Numbered from the stretch's first letter, positions 16,935 to 25,862 are shown. The stretch: DNA of 64,000 nucleotides from Halocatena marina (GCF_023276375.1 NZ_JALLPK010000001.1:2604001-2668000); one strand, 5' to 3'. Notes: a model not told the origin generated them from the letters alone. Program-made: numbers and translations.

Positions 16935-18455
16935 ATGGGAGAGCCCGGTTCAGCGCGGATGCGATATCCATTTAAATTCGGGATAATGGTGCTCGGTATT
17001 GGTGTGCCGATAGGGATCGGTACAATCGTCGTGACTGGACGATCTGAGAGTGAGATCTTCATCGCGATGGTAGGAGGAGTCATGTTCGGCGCCTTGCTCG
17101 GGATGATCATTGTCTCCCGAACGATGGGAGCGATCGAAGAGCTGATGGACAAGGTCGAGACAGACATGGACCCTGAGGCATTCGCGTCGACAGCAGAGCA
17201 ATCCGGACTAGTCGGCCGGTTAGCATCGATGCTCAAGGGCACCCAGTCCTTGCGGCGGAGAACCACCAATGCCGAGCGAACAGTTCTGGAGTACCAAGTG
17301 GCGGTTCAGGAGTGCGCAGATGGCGACTTGACCCGCCGACTCAACACAGACGTCCAGAGCGAGGAACTCTCTGCTCTGGCAACCGGTATCAACGAGATGC
17401 TCGCTGATCTTGAAGATACGATCGGGAGTCTGACTAATTTCGCAAACGAGGTCGCCACCTACAGTCAGGAGGTGCGGATGAGTACCGAGGAAGTGCGTGA
17501 CGGAAGTGAGCAGGTGACAGCATCTATCCGTGACATCTCCGAAAACGCAGAACGCCAGCTTCAGGGACTCACGGTCGCCTCGTCCGAGATGGACGAATTC
17601 TCAACAACAGTTGAAGGGATTGCTGCCTCATCGAACGAGGTCGCGGAGCTCTCAGAGCGGACGGTCGAAACAGGCCGACAAGGCCGTGAAGCCGCCCAAA
17701 CGGCAATCGAGAGCATGAATCAGATAGAAAATGAGTCAGTAGAGACAGTCGAAGAGATCGAGCGCCTCGAAGCAGAGGTCGAGCACATCGATGAGCTCAT
17801 CGACTTCATTACCGAAATTGCAGAGCAGACGAACATGCTGGCGCTCAACGCGAATATTGAGGCCTCACGTGCAGGTGAGTACGGCGACGGATTCGCGGCC
17901 GTCGCAAACGAGATCAAGGCGCTTGCCGAGCGGACCAAGGATGCAGCCGCGGACATTGAGGGGCGACTGGCAGAGATACAAGAGCAGACAGATCGGACGG
18001 TAACAGAGGTTCAAGAAACAAGCGAACAGATCGCGGACAACGCTGACTCCGTCGAAAACGCGGTCAATGCACTGGACGAAATTGCTACCCTTGCACAGGA
18101 GACGAACTCGGGCGTTCAGGCGATCAGTCAGACGACCGAACGAGAGGTCGAGACCACACAGGAAGTCGCCAAGATGGTCGAAGGAGCCGCAGAGACGGCC
18201 ACAACGATCAGTGATGAGACCACCGCCGAGTCCGAAACTGTCGCTGCTGCTGCTGAGGCACAGACGACTGCGCTCGAACAGATCGCACTGAGCGCAGCCG
18301 ATCTGGCCGACCGAGCAACCCACCTCAGCACGACATTGGGTGATTTCGACGCAGCCGTCGCCGGAGACTTCGGATTCGAGACCGAGGGGCCTCCGGAGAG
18401 CACCGACGCCAGACACGATGGCGACGTGAACACATTTCTAAAGAATGCTGACTAA
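16935..18455 (+). CDS. Methyl-accepting chemotaxis protein without a sensor domain
   Basis: The 506-residue transducer has two membrane helices (about residues 13-34 and 41-60) joined by only about six residues, so it has no extracellular sensor domain. A HAMP-like segment follows (about 118-165, [11 protein letters not shown]...), then a long coiled coil with the highly conserved CheA/CheW-binding hairpin tip [21 protein letters not shown] near residues 296-316. Several Glu/Gln pairs in the flanking coiled coil are candidate methylation sites. The two-helix design recalls sensory-rhodopsin transducers, which borrow a separate receptor subunit. The two H-NOX proteins just upstream are the obvious candidates for that role (inference). 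Its stop overlaps the cheW start (TAATG). Confidence 0.93.
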   Translation: MGEPGSARMRYPFKFGIMVLGIGVPIGIGTIVVTGRSESEIFIAMVGGVMFGALLGMIIVSRTMGAIEELMDKVETDMDPEAFASTAEQSGLVGRLASMLKGTQSLRRRTTNAERTVLEYQVAVQECADGDLTRRLNTDVQSEELSALATGINEMLADLEDTIGSLTNFANEVATYSQEVRMSTEEVRDGSEQVTASIRDISENAERQLQGLTVASSEMDEFSTTVEGIAASSNEVAELSERTVETGRQGREAAQTAIESMNQIENESVETVEEIERLEAEVEHIDELIDFITEIAEQTNMLALNANIEASRAGEYGDGFAAVANEIKALAERTKDAAADIEGRLAEIQEQTDRTVTEVQETSEQIADNADSVENAVNALDEIATLAQETNSGVQAISQTTEREVETTQEVAKMVEGAAETATTISDETTAESETVAAAAEAQTTALEQIALSAADLADRATHLSTTLGDFDAAVAGDFGFETEGPPESTDARHDGDVNTFLKNAD

Positions 18456-18997
18456 TGAGCGTGAGTAAACCCGAACCCAATTCAGACGCCGAAGCCGAAT
18501 CCAGCTCCAATTCCAATTCCGCTGCTGCCGTTACCGGCGCTTCCGGGAACGTTGAGTTCGTCCGCGTTCACATCGGCAGCGAGGCGTACGTCTTCGAGCT
18601 GGGGTGTGTGAATAAACTTGTCCGCAGCCCCTCACTCGCACGTGTTCCCCGGACACCACCGACAATCGCCGGTGTGGCGGAGATTCAGGGGAACGTTACA
18701 GCAGCGATCGACGGGCGAACACTCCTCGAGACAGACAATCGTGAAGGAGTCACACAGCGAATTCTGGTGGTATTCGCCAGAATGACGCACGATCAGACGG
18801 CAGGCATACTCGTCGACGGTATCGAAGGTATTGAGACGCATCCCGTTGACATGATTGCGCCGTTGAATTCGACTGACGAGCCTGAGGAACCAGACGGTGA
18901 CTGGTTCAAGGCCGTCGTTGACGAGAAAACGTGGGTGTTTGATCCAGAGCAACTGACCGAGGCAGCGCGCAGGGATAGTGACCAACAGGTGAACTGA
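18455..18997 (+). CDS. cheW: CheW chemotaxis coupling protein
   Basis: CheW links MCP signalling tips to CheA. After a 30-residue Ser/Asn/Ala-rich N-terminal tail (SSSNSNSAAA..., simple-sequence DNA), the 180-residue protein shows the CheW double-barrel pattern: VRVHIGSEAYVFELGCVNKLVRSP, PPTIAGVAEIQGNVTAAIDGRTLL and GILVDGIEGIETHPVDMI. The disordered tail is unusual, since most CheW proteins begin directly with the first strand. The start overlaps the MCP stop by one base and cheY follows after 3 bases, so translation is probably coupled. Confidence 0.93.
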   Translation: MSVSKPEPNSDAEAESSSNSNSAAAVTGASGNVEFVRVHIGSEAYVFELGCVNKLVRSPSLARVPRTPPTIAGVAEIQGNVTAAIDGRTLLETDNREGVTQRILVVFARMTHDQTAGILVDGIEGIETHPVDMIAPLNSTDEPEEPDGDWFKAVVDEKTWVFDPEQLTEAARRDSDQQVN

Positions 18998-19000
18998 AGA

Positions 19001-19366
19001 ATGTCATTACGAATCCTACTGGTGGACGACTCAGAATACATGCGGAGGCGGATTGCGGCCGCGCTGGACGATGAGTACGAGATCGTAGCCGAAGCTCCGA
19101 ACGGAGCACAGGCCGTGAAGGAATACAAGATCAACGCTGGCAAGATCGACATTGTCCTCATGGACATCGTCATGGCGCAGGCGAACGGCATCAAGGCGAC
19201 CGCAGCGATCAAGCAGATTGATCCAGATGCTCGGATTGTCATGTGCACGAGTGTCGGCCAGCGAAAGAAAATGAAATTGGCGGCCCGCGCCGGAGCGGAC
19301 GGCTATCTCGTGAAGCCGTTCGCCGACGCGGATATCGTCGACGCGATCAATCTCGTCCTCGCATGA
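19001..19366 (+). CDS. cheY: CheY response regulator
   Basis: CheY is the phospho-carrier that leaves CheA and acts on the archaellum motor through adaptor proteins (CheF/ArlCDE in haloarchaea). The 121-residue single receiver domain has all key residues: acidic pair Asp9-Asp10, phosphorylation site Asp55 (VLMDIVM), switch Thr83 (CTSVGQ) and Lys105 (YLVKPF). No output domain is attached. It lies between cheW and cheA in the operon. Confidence 0.96.
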   Translation: MSLRILLVDDSEYMRRRIAAALDDEYEIVAEAPNGAQAVKEYKINAGKIDIVLMDIVMAQANGIKATAAIKQIDPDARIVMCTSVGQRKKMKLAARAGADGYLVKPFADADIVDAINLVLA

Positions 19367-19415
19367 TGTCCGTCGCCGACAGGCACTGCCATTCGTGGAA
19401 TGGAGGAATCCGCGG

Positions 19416-22304
19416 ATGAGTACCGATGACGAGGTGCTCCGCGAGGTGACTTCCATCGTCAGAGATCTGGGCAACGGCCTCGTCACTCTTGAGCAATCCT
19501 CGGACGACGAGACGATTGCAGAACTCTTTCGCGCTTCCCACACCCTCAAGAGCAACTGCGCCATGGAAGGGATTGATGGGGCCGCCACCCTTGCCCACGC
19601 GGTCGAGGATTTCCTCGCAGCCGTCCGCTCTGATGATGTGATTCCATCGTGGACGCTCGTGGACGGTGCCCTCGATGCTGTAGACGATACGGAGGCAATT
19701 CTGAACGCAGTCGAACGGGGCGAGGAACCAACGGTCGATCCCGATGCGACGGCCGCCGCACTACGCGATCTGATCGAAGAACAACACGAAACTGAGAATG
19801 GGACTACGTCGACAGAGGGTGACGGGACTGAAAAATCTGAGTCCGATATTGATCTCATACTACCGGAGCCCGACGAAGACCTGTCAGCTGAAGAGGCACT
19901 CGAACGAGTGAGTATCTTCGACGACCTCGATAAATTAGCGGCCAATATCGACGATGATGACGAAGCATTCGGCGAGCTAGAGGGAGCAGGGAGGTTCGAT
20001 ACGATCGGAGAGAGCAAAGCACCATCTTCGCGGTTGGATGAACCAGACACCCCAAGCACAGTCGAGACATCGACACCGGATGCATCCGAAAAGACACCCA
20101 CGGATAGCAGGGCAGCGTCAACAGACGACAGTGTTGATCCGGGCGATCGTCCCTTCGAATGGGTGAAAGCTGAAACGAGCGAAGAGACGGATATCGAGGC
20201 TCTCGAAGCCGATCTTGAGGACGTTACCTTCGGCGAATTCGACGACGAGGACGAGATGAGTATTCAAGAGCTCATCGAACTCGATCCCGAAGAAGAGTTC
20301 GACACACCAGCGACGACCGAAAACGACGCGGCCCAGACACCGACGTCGGATGCATCTCGGGACAGACAACCAGATGGTGAAACACACCCAGGAAACGACA
20401 CCACTGATTCGACAGACGATACAGATTCAGCAGCGTACATCGAAGAACCCGAAGACGACCCCTTCATATGGGTGAAAGACGAGACGAGCGAGGAAACGGA
20501 TATCGACGCCCTCGAAACAGATCTTGAGGACGTTACCTTCGGCGAATTCGACGACGAGGACGAGATGAGTATCCAAGAACTCATCGAGCTCACTCCCGAG
20601 ACACCAGAAACAGCCGAAGAGTCGACTACTCTCGACGAACCGACGTCGGATGTATCTCGGGACAGACAACCAGATGGTGAAACACGTCCGGTAAACGACA
20701 CCACTGATTCGACAGACGATACAGATTCAGCAGCGTACATCGAAGAACCCGAAGACGACCCTTTCATATGGGTGAAAGACGAGACGAGCGAAGAAACGGA
20801 TATCGACGCCCTCGAAACAGACCTTGAGGACGTTACCTTCGGCGAATTCGACGATGACATCCTCGACGCGATTGAGGCAATTGATCTGGAACAGTCCGAA
20901 TCCCCAACGGAAATCGAGGATGTCGAGTTCGAGAGCGAAACGGGAACCAAGGAGTTTACCGAGCGATTCGGAGGGCTGTTCGATGTCGAGTCCGACGGCG
21001 AGGGACCCATCAGATCTGTTGGGACGATCGAGGACAGCACACTCGACACCGAGCAGTTCCGTCGGGACCCATCGATGGAGACCGACCCGGCTGAGACACC
21101 ACTGCATTCTATCAGTGTCGACGTAGAGACGGCTGACGATCTGTTGAACCTCGTCGAAGAGCTCTCGATGGCTCGGCTCTCGTTCGAGGATGCGATCGGC
21201 GATACAATCAGCGAGGAAACCAGCGATGTGCTCGGTGCGCTGCAGTCGATCGAAGCTGCGTTCCGTCGATCCGTGATAGATCTTCGACTGATGCCACTCT
21301 CGTCATCTGTCGATGGACTGCCTCGCGTCGCCCGAGATATTGCGCGTGATCAGGGCAAGCGTATCTCCTTTGATATTGAGGGCGAGGACGTGAAGTTGGA
21401 TCGGAGTGTCGCTGAGCGGATTGGTGAACCGTTGGTCCACCTCGTACGGAACGCAGCTGATCACGGAATCGAATCTCCCGACGAACGCAAATCGGCTGGA
21501 AAGCCCGCCGAAGGCCAAATAGAGCTCCGAGCAGAGCGAGTCCGCGACGGAGCCGTTATCGAAGTCACAGACGATGGTCGCGGCATTGACCCCGACGCAG
21601 TACTCACGAAAGGAGTAGAGGACGGAGTAATAACGCAAGCCGAGGCTGAAACGCTCGACGAAGAGGACGCTTACGATCTCCTATTCCACCACGGGCTGTC
21701 AACATCCGAGGAGATTACCAGTGTGAGCGGTCGGGGGGTCGGCATGGACATCGTCTCGCGGGTCTGTTCCGACCTCGATGGCACAGTCGAAGTGGAGAGC
21801 GAACCGGGCGAAGGAACTACTGTTCGGCTACGGCTTCCAGTCACCGTCGCAATGGCGAAGTTGCTGTTCGTGGAGGCGAGCGATGAGAAGTATGCAATTC
21901 CTATGTCAGATGTGAGATACATAGGAGAGCCAGAAGAGCAGAATACGATCGACGACAGAACGTTCGTCTCGGAGCCAGCACTCGATTGGGATGAGACCAA
22001 CGACGAGGACGAGAGCACAAACGGAGACAAAGACAATGACGAACAGGAACAGGAACAGTATCGACTCGTACGGCTACACGAAGCATTCGACGTGCCCGCA
22101 CGGTCGACTGGCGATGGGACCGTCATTTGGCTCCGGCCCGAGATAGGGCGTGTTGCGATCCACTGCGATGGTGTCTTAGAGTCTCGTGAAGCGGTTGTAA
22201 AGCCGTACGGACCACCCCTTGATCACGTTCCAGGAATCAGCGGAGCGACGATGGGAGAGAGTGGAGACGTCATCAACATTATCGACGTGACAACGATAGC
22301 ATGA
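19416..22304 (+). CDS. cheA: CheA histidine kinase with tandem-repeat linker
   Basis: CheA phosphorylates CheY in response to MCP signals. The start is ATG 19416, behind a GGAGGA box at 19401-19406. The 962-residue protein has an Hpt domain with phospho-acceptor His42 (FRASHTLKS), then an acidic region (about 245-490) with three long repeats that share DETSEETDI...DLEDVTFGEFDD. Next come a dimerisation helix pair (about 565-630), the ATPase with HLVRNAADHG near 675, DDGRGIDPD near 720 and GRGVGMDIV near 772, and a CheW-like domain from about 815. A second acidic insertion lies within the CheW-like domain (about 865-885). Haloarchaeal CheA proteins are usually nearer 650-700 residues; the repeats explain the excess. 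Confidence 0.96.
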   Translation: MSTDDEVLREVTSIVRDLGNGLVTLEQSSDDETIAELFRASHTLKSNCAMEGIDGAATLAHAVEDFLAAVRSDDVIPSWTLVDGALDAVDDTEAILNAVERGEEPTVDPDATAAALRDLIEEQHETENGTTSTEGDGTEKSESDIDLILPEPDEDLSAEEALERVSIFDDLDKLAANIDDDDEAFGELEGAGRFDTIGESKAPSSRLDEPDTPSTVETSTPDASEKTPTDSRAASTDDSVDPGDRPFEWVKAETSEETDIEALEADLEDVTFGEFDDEDEMSIQELIELDPEEEFDTPATTENDAAQTPTSDASRDRQPDGETHPGNDTTDSTDDTDSAAYIEEPEDDPFIWVKDETSEETDIDALETDLEDVTFGEFDDEDEMSIQELIELTPETPETAEESTTLDEPTSDVSRDRQPDGETRPVNDTTDSTDDTDSAAYIEEPEDDPFIWVKDETSEETDIDALETDLEDVTFGEFDDDILDAIEAIDLEQSESPTEIEDVEFESETGTKEFTERFGGLFDVESDGEGPIRSVGTIEDSTLDTEQFRRDPSMETDPAETPLHSISVDVETADDLLNLVEELSMARLSFEDAIGDTISEETSDVLGALQSIEAAFRRSVIDLRLMPLSSSVDGLPRVARDIARDQGKRISFDIEGEDVKLDRSVAERIGEPLVHLVRNAADHGIESPDERKSAGKPAEGQIELRAERVRDGAVIEVTDDGRGIDPDAVLTKGVEDGVITQAEAETLDEEDAYDLLFHHGLSTSEEITSVSGRGVGMDIVSRVCSDLDGTVEVESEPGEGTTVRLRLPVTVAMAKLLFVEASDEKYAIPMSDVRYIGEPEEQNTIDDRTFVSEPALDWDETNDEDESTNGDKDNDEQEQEQYRLVRLHEAFDVPARSTGDGTVIWLRPEIGRVAIHCDGVLESREAVVKPYGPPLDHVPGISGATMGESGDVINIIDVTTIA
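20151..20865 (+). repeat. Three tandem coding repeats in cheA
   Basis: Three copies of a unit starting PF-x-WVK-x-ETSEETDI begin near 20151, 20460 and 20760. The second and third copies, including their upstream Ser/Thr/Asp-rich linkers (from about 20340 and 20640), are nearly identical at DNA level with a 300-base period; the first is more diverged. Each unit ends in EFDDEDEMSIQELIEL (the third is cut short). High DNA identity points to a recent duplication. Confidence 0.9.
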
Positions 22305-22483
22305 ACTGGAAAGACCAACTGACCAGAAACGACTCCTGCTCTGATCCGACCGGCGGCGGATCGTCGGACGGCTCGACAACTGGATCCAGCAGTGAGATCA
22401 CGAGCAAGAACAGAAATAAGAACGGAAACGGGTCGTTTGTCGAGTTTTTCTATTGTCTATCAATCGATCACGGAGTAGTATGA
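22301..22483 (+). CDS. Possible small ORF between cheA and cheC
   Basis: A 60-codon frame starts at ATG 22301, overlapping the cheA stop as ATGA, and ends overlapping the cheC start codon. Both overlaps are the hallmark of coupled operon genes. The product (MNWKDQLTRND, then Gly/Ser/Thr/Asn-rich sequence, then FVEFFYCLSIDHGVV) is low-complexity in the middle and matches nothing I know. It may be a real micro-protein, a remnant of a deleted gene, or chance. Confidence 0.3.
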   Translation: MNWKDQLTRNDSCSDPTGGGSSDGSTTGSSSEITSKNRNKNGNGSFVEFFYCLSIDHGVV

Positions 22484-23745
22484 AACTGGATGTCAACACG
22501 ATGGAGACGTTCTACGAGATGGCGCGCGAGGGTGCGGGTCTCGCGGCTGACCGCCTCGCACCGATGATTGACCTCCAGACACGCGTGAGCGTTACCCGTC
22601 TGCACTTTACGAGTCAGGCTGCAATTGCCGATGAGCTCGACAACAGCCGGAATAAGATTGGCATCAGTGTCAGTCTCGTTGGCGACGTCGAGGGGCGTTC
22701 ACTGATTCTCTTTGATGAGGAGAGTGCAAACGACGTCGCACGGATGCTCGTCTCAGACGTTCCCGGTGACGAGCGCGAATGGTTAGCCAGAAGCGCGATC
22801 GCCGAAGTTGGCGCGATCATGAACAACGGCTTCGTGGACGGCTGGGCAGACGTGCTTGGGACGGAGATCGATGTCTCACCGCCAGAGTTCATCACCGGGG
22901 TCTCCGCTGATGCCTTCGTCGATGACCCGACTGACGATGATCTCGCGGTGGCGTTCCGGAGCCGGATCGAGGCCGTCGATGAGGAGATCCGGTTCCAGCA
23001 CTACCTCGTCCCAGAGCACGACACAGTTGTTCGGCTGCTTGAAGGAGAGGATAACGACCGAGTCATCGACTCCGAGAAACTTTCTGGGTTCGATCAGATG
23101 GCCGGTAACGGCGCAGCGAAGATTTCCGAGAATCTCGAGCAAATGACCGGCATCGACGCCGAGATCGAGGTCTGGCGGATTGAATTCATCTCGCTCGACG
23201 CCATTCCAGAAGGCATTGCGACCGAGCGTCTCATTAGCGTCGCATTCACGTTCGACGGGATGCTGAGTGGCTATCTGCTCTTCCTTTTTGATCGTGATTC
23301 AGCGGTCAATCTCGTCGAGTCGACGCTCGGTTCCACACCGATCGGCGACCTCGGTGCGCTTGAGCGCGACGCGATTCAGGAGCTCTCAAACGTTATGGCG
23401 AGTGGTTTTCTCGACGGTTGGGCGAACGTGCTCGAGACAACCATCGACCACTCGACGCCCGCCTACACTTACGACATGGGGGCTGCCGTGGTTGACCCAC
23501 TGGTTGTCGGACTGAGCGAGCGTCAAGAGTTCGCTTTCGTCTTCGACGTGCGCATTCAGGCCGCTGGAACAACGTTTCATCTCGACATCTACGCAATTCC
23601 AGACGAGGACGACCTCATCAACGCGCTCGAGACGCTGGATACTGGACGCGTTGATGAATCGTCGATCACGCCGGAGTTTGCGCCCGCCGAAGCCGTCCCG
23701 TCGTCGTTTGAGGTCGAAGGCCTCACCAAACTCGATCATTCATGA
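22480..23745 (+). CDS. cheC: CheC phosphatase family protein, two fused CheC domains
   Basis: CheC-type proteins dephosphorylate CheY-P and regulate CheD. The 421-residue product is a tandem of two CheC domains of about 200 residues, each with an active-site helix: EVGAIMNNGFVDGWADVLG near residue 110 and IQELSNVMASGFLDGWANVLE near 300. Each helix keeps the E-x3-N pattern of the phosphatase site (E..IMNN, E..NVM). Double-length CheC proteins are known among haloarchaeal che clusters. The start ATG 22480 has a GGAG box 5 bases upstream; the 9 extra codons of the open frame were rejected. It overlaps cheD by 4 bases (ATGA). Confidence 0.9.
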   Translation: MKLDVNTMETFYEMAREGAGLAADRLAPMIDLQTRVSVTRLHFTSQAAIADELDNSRNKIGISVSLVGDVEGRSLILFDEESANDVARMLVSDVPGDEREWLARSAIAEVGAIMNNGFVDGWADVLGTEIDVSPPEFITGVSADAFVDDPTDDDLAVAFRSRIEAVDEEIRFQHYLVPEHDTVVRLLEGEDNDRVIDSEKLSGFDQMAGNGAAKISENLEQMTGIDAEIEVWRIEFISLDAIPEGIATERLISVAFTFDGMLSGYLLFLFDRDSAVNLVESTLGSTPIGDLGALERDAIQELSNVMASGFLDGWANVLETTIDHSTPAYTYDMGAAVVDPLVVGLSERQEFAFVFDVRIQAAGTTFHLDIYAIPDEDDLINALETLDTGRVDESSITPEFAPAEAVPSSFEVEGLTKLDHS

Positions 23746-24248
23746 AAACATACAAGAAACTCCCCGATTCAGAAGAGAGCGACCGGCAGCTCGTCCGTGT
23801 CTCTGAGTACGGTGTTGCGGACAGCAGCGAGACGCTCATTGCCTACGGACTCGGTGCCAGCGTGGCAATCGCGCTCTACGCCCCAACAGGTGTCGGTGGG
23901 CTGGCTCATGCTATGCTCCCACGGAAAGACGATGGCGTTGGGAGTGCTGATGGAAAGTTTGTCGATACTGCGATTCACGCCATGCTCCGTGAGATGATCG
24001 GGGCGGGTGCCGGTTACGGAACGGTCGAGGCTCAGATCGCTGGCGGTGCGGACATCTTTCAACTCGATGGCCTTGCCACTGATGCGGGGCGACGCAACAT
24101 CGAAGCCGCCCGTAACGAGCTTGCGGCACTCGACGTGCCTATCGTTGCCGAAGATATCGGAGGTGGACGCGGCCGTCGTGTCGAGTTCGATACAGCCTCG
24201 GGCGATCTCGTGGTACACACCATCGACAGCGACGCGATCCGCTTGTGA
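23742..24248 (+). CDS. cheD: CheD-family protein with Ser in place of the catalytic Cys
   Basis: CheD deamidates Gln residues of MCPs with a Cys-His pair and binds CheC. This 168-residue protein has the family scaffold: GLGASVAIALY (residues 37-46), LAHAMLP with His56, AQIAGGADIF and VAEDIGGGRGRRVEF. Where active CheD proteins have GLGSC, this one reads GLGAS, so the nucleophile Cys is Ser40 (codon AGC). It is therefore probably inactive as a deamidase, or works with a weak Ser nucleophile, and may act as a CheC-binding regulator. It is the last gene of the operon; no cheB or cheR follows. Confidence 0.9.
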   Translation: MKTYKKLPDSEESDRQLVRVSEYGVADSSETLIAYGLGASVAIALYAPTGVGGLAHAMLPRKDDGVGSADGKFVDTAIHAMLREMIGAGAGYGTVEAQIAGGADIFQLDGLATDAGRRNIEAARNELAALDVPIVAEDIGGGRGRRVEFDTASGDLVVHTIDSDAIRL

Positions 24249-24376
24249 AGGCTTCTGTGTAAGCTCACCGCAGAGCCATCAGTACAGCGCTGTTGTCCTG
24301 TTCGAGATGGGATGGCTGTCGAAACAATCGATATGGTGGTTCATTCAGATTCGAGAGATTCGTGTGTGTTTCTCCG

Positions 24377-25621
24377 TCAGCCGAGTTCGCCCTGAAGCCA
24401 TGCAGCACTCGCAATGAGTCCGACACCGACGAGTCCAACGATGCCAGTCGTCGAAAAGACCGGTGCATAGGTTCCGAATCGGTCGAAGCCGAAGCCGGCT
24501 GCAAATGGTCCGAGTAGTCCGGGCACCGCGAACGAGAACGAGACAAGACCGAACAGTGTGTTGAGATTGCGGCCACCGAAGAGATCTGCAGGCACAGAAG
24601 ACAAGAGCGCACCTGTGCCGCCGTAGCCGACGCTAAAGAACACCGCAATAGTGAGCAGCAGTAGCGGCGCACGTGCCAACGGGAGTACGAACAGCGCGAG
24701 CGCCATCGCGGCCCCGCAGACGACGAAGACGATCTGACGACCGAGACGGTCGGCGACACCACCCACGGCGAGACGGGTGACGGCCGTCGTGCCACCGATC
24801 AGGCTGAGCGCGAACACACCCGTTTCCCGTATTCCTTGCTCTGCAGCGTAGTTGACGAGGTGGTTGAGCAGGACATAAAGCGTCCCGTACATCAGTATGT
24901 AGCCACCGAAGAGGAGGAGGAACGCACGACTCCTGACGGCTTCGCGGATGACTCGCAGCTGCTCGCGCCAACCGTTGTCCGACTCCGGACGACCATCAGG
25001 AAATTCGGCGTTGACACCGTTGACGTGTTCGGGATCGTCAACGATCAGGAGCGCCGCGAGGAGCAACGTGATCCCAAGACCAGCACCGAGCAGCGGGAGC
25101 GTCCCGCGCCAACCGAGTTGAGTCACGAGCATGGAAGCTGTTGGGGCGATGACGAGCATGCCGACTCCGAGACCAGCGCTTGCCAGTGCAGTTGCCATTC
25201 CGCGTCTGCGCTGGAACCACTGGGGAGGTGTCGCGTAGCCGATGACGAATGCGAGGCTCATCCCGGCTCCAGTCACGATGCTGTAGGTCAGGATGAGTAG
25301 CGGGAGGCTATCGGCCAAACCTCCGGCGATCATGCCGCCACTGACGAGTGTTGCGGCGAGCACTAGTCCCCGGCGGGGACCGAGCCACTCAACGAGTCCG
25401 CCCATCGGTGCCGCGGCGGCGTAGAGGACGAACAGTTGAACCCCGAAGACGAGTGAGGTGCGCGCTGTCGAGGTGTCGAATGTCACGGCGAGCGGGTCGA
25501 GAAAAACACCGAACGAGTACGTCATCCCGAAAACGACGCCTGTGGCGAGGAAACACGCCGCGACGACAACCCATCCGTAGTAGAACGTTCCGTCGGCAAG
25601 CCAAGCACGAATGAAACGCAT
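24377..25621 (-). CDS. MFS transporter, oxalate/formate or monocarboxylate type
   Basis: The 414-residue carrier shows about 12 membrane helices and the N-terminal signature of the oxalate:formate antiporter/monocarboxylate group (FYYGWVVVAACFLATGV...YSFGVFLDPL in the first helices) with an A-x3-G-R-x2-DR-like loop (GGVADRLGRQIVF near residue 285). The substrate is probably a small organic anion but cannot be named. The ATG at 25619-25621 is preferred to a GTG two codons upstream. It is convergent with cheD. Confidence 0.85.
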   Translation of the reverse strand: MRFIRAWLADGTFYYGWVVVAACFLATGVVFGMTYSFGVFLDPLAVTFDTSTARTSLVFGVQLFVLYAAAAPMGGLVEWLGPRRGLVLAATLVSGGMIAGGLADSLPLLILTYSIVTGAGMSLAFVIGYATPPQWFQRRRGMATALASAGLGVGMLVIAPTASMLVTQLGWRGTLPLLGAGLGITLLLAALLIVDDPEHVNGVNAEFPDGRPESDNGWREQLRVIREAVRSRAFLLLFGGYILMYGTLYVLLNHLVNYAAEQGIRETGVFALSLIGGTTAVTRLAVGGVADRLGRQIVFVVCGAAMALALFVLPLARAPLLLLTIAVFFSVGYGGTGALLSSVPADLFGGRNLNTLFGLVSFSFAVPGLLGPFAAGFGFDRFGTYAPVFSTTGIVGLVGVGLIASAAWLQGELG

Positions 25622-25787
25622 GAGCACACCAGACCGGGCGATGATACAAATGACTGTCGAATTATTGTTTGTTATTTGTTACTAGTCAGATCAACAGGCG
25701 TGATTGCGATCTGATCAGAATCACAATACACTCAGCAAGATCTGGTTGCTTTGTCTCTGGCTTTGACCACTTGAACTGAGAAAGGGA

Positions 25788-25862
25788 TGCTCGGTACGGG
25801 ATTTGAACCCGTGTCGCAGGCTCGAAAGGCCCGCATGATTGGCCGGGCTACACCAACCGAGC
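25788..25862 (-). tRNA. tRNA-Glu (anticodon UUC)
   Basis: On the minus strand the 75-base gene folds with acceptor GCTCGGT/ACCGAGC and discriminator A, anticodon arm CGGGC-CU-UUC-GA-GCCTG, and T arm CGGGTTCAAATCCCG. CCA is not encoded and no intron is seen. Confidence 0.95.

Noticed and set aside
20264-21049. Long minus-strand Ser-rich frame opposite cheA
   Set aside because: It is the complement of the CheA repeats, created by the GAC/GAA-rich coding strand, and has no independent features.
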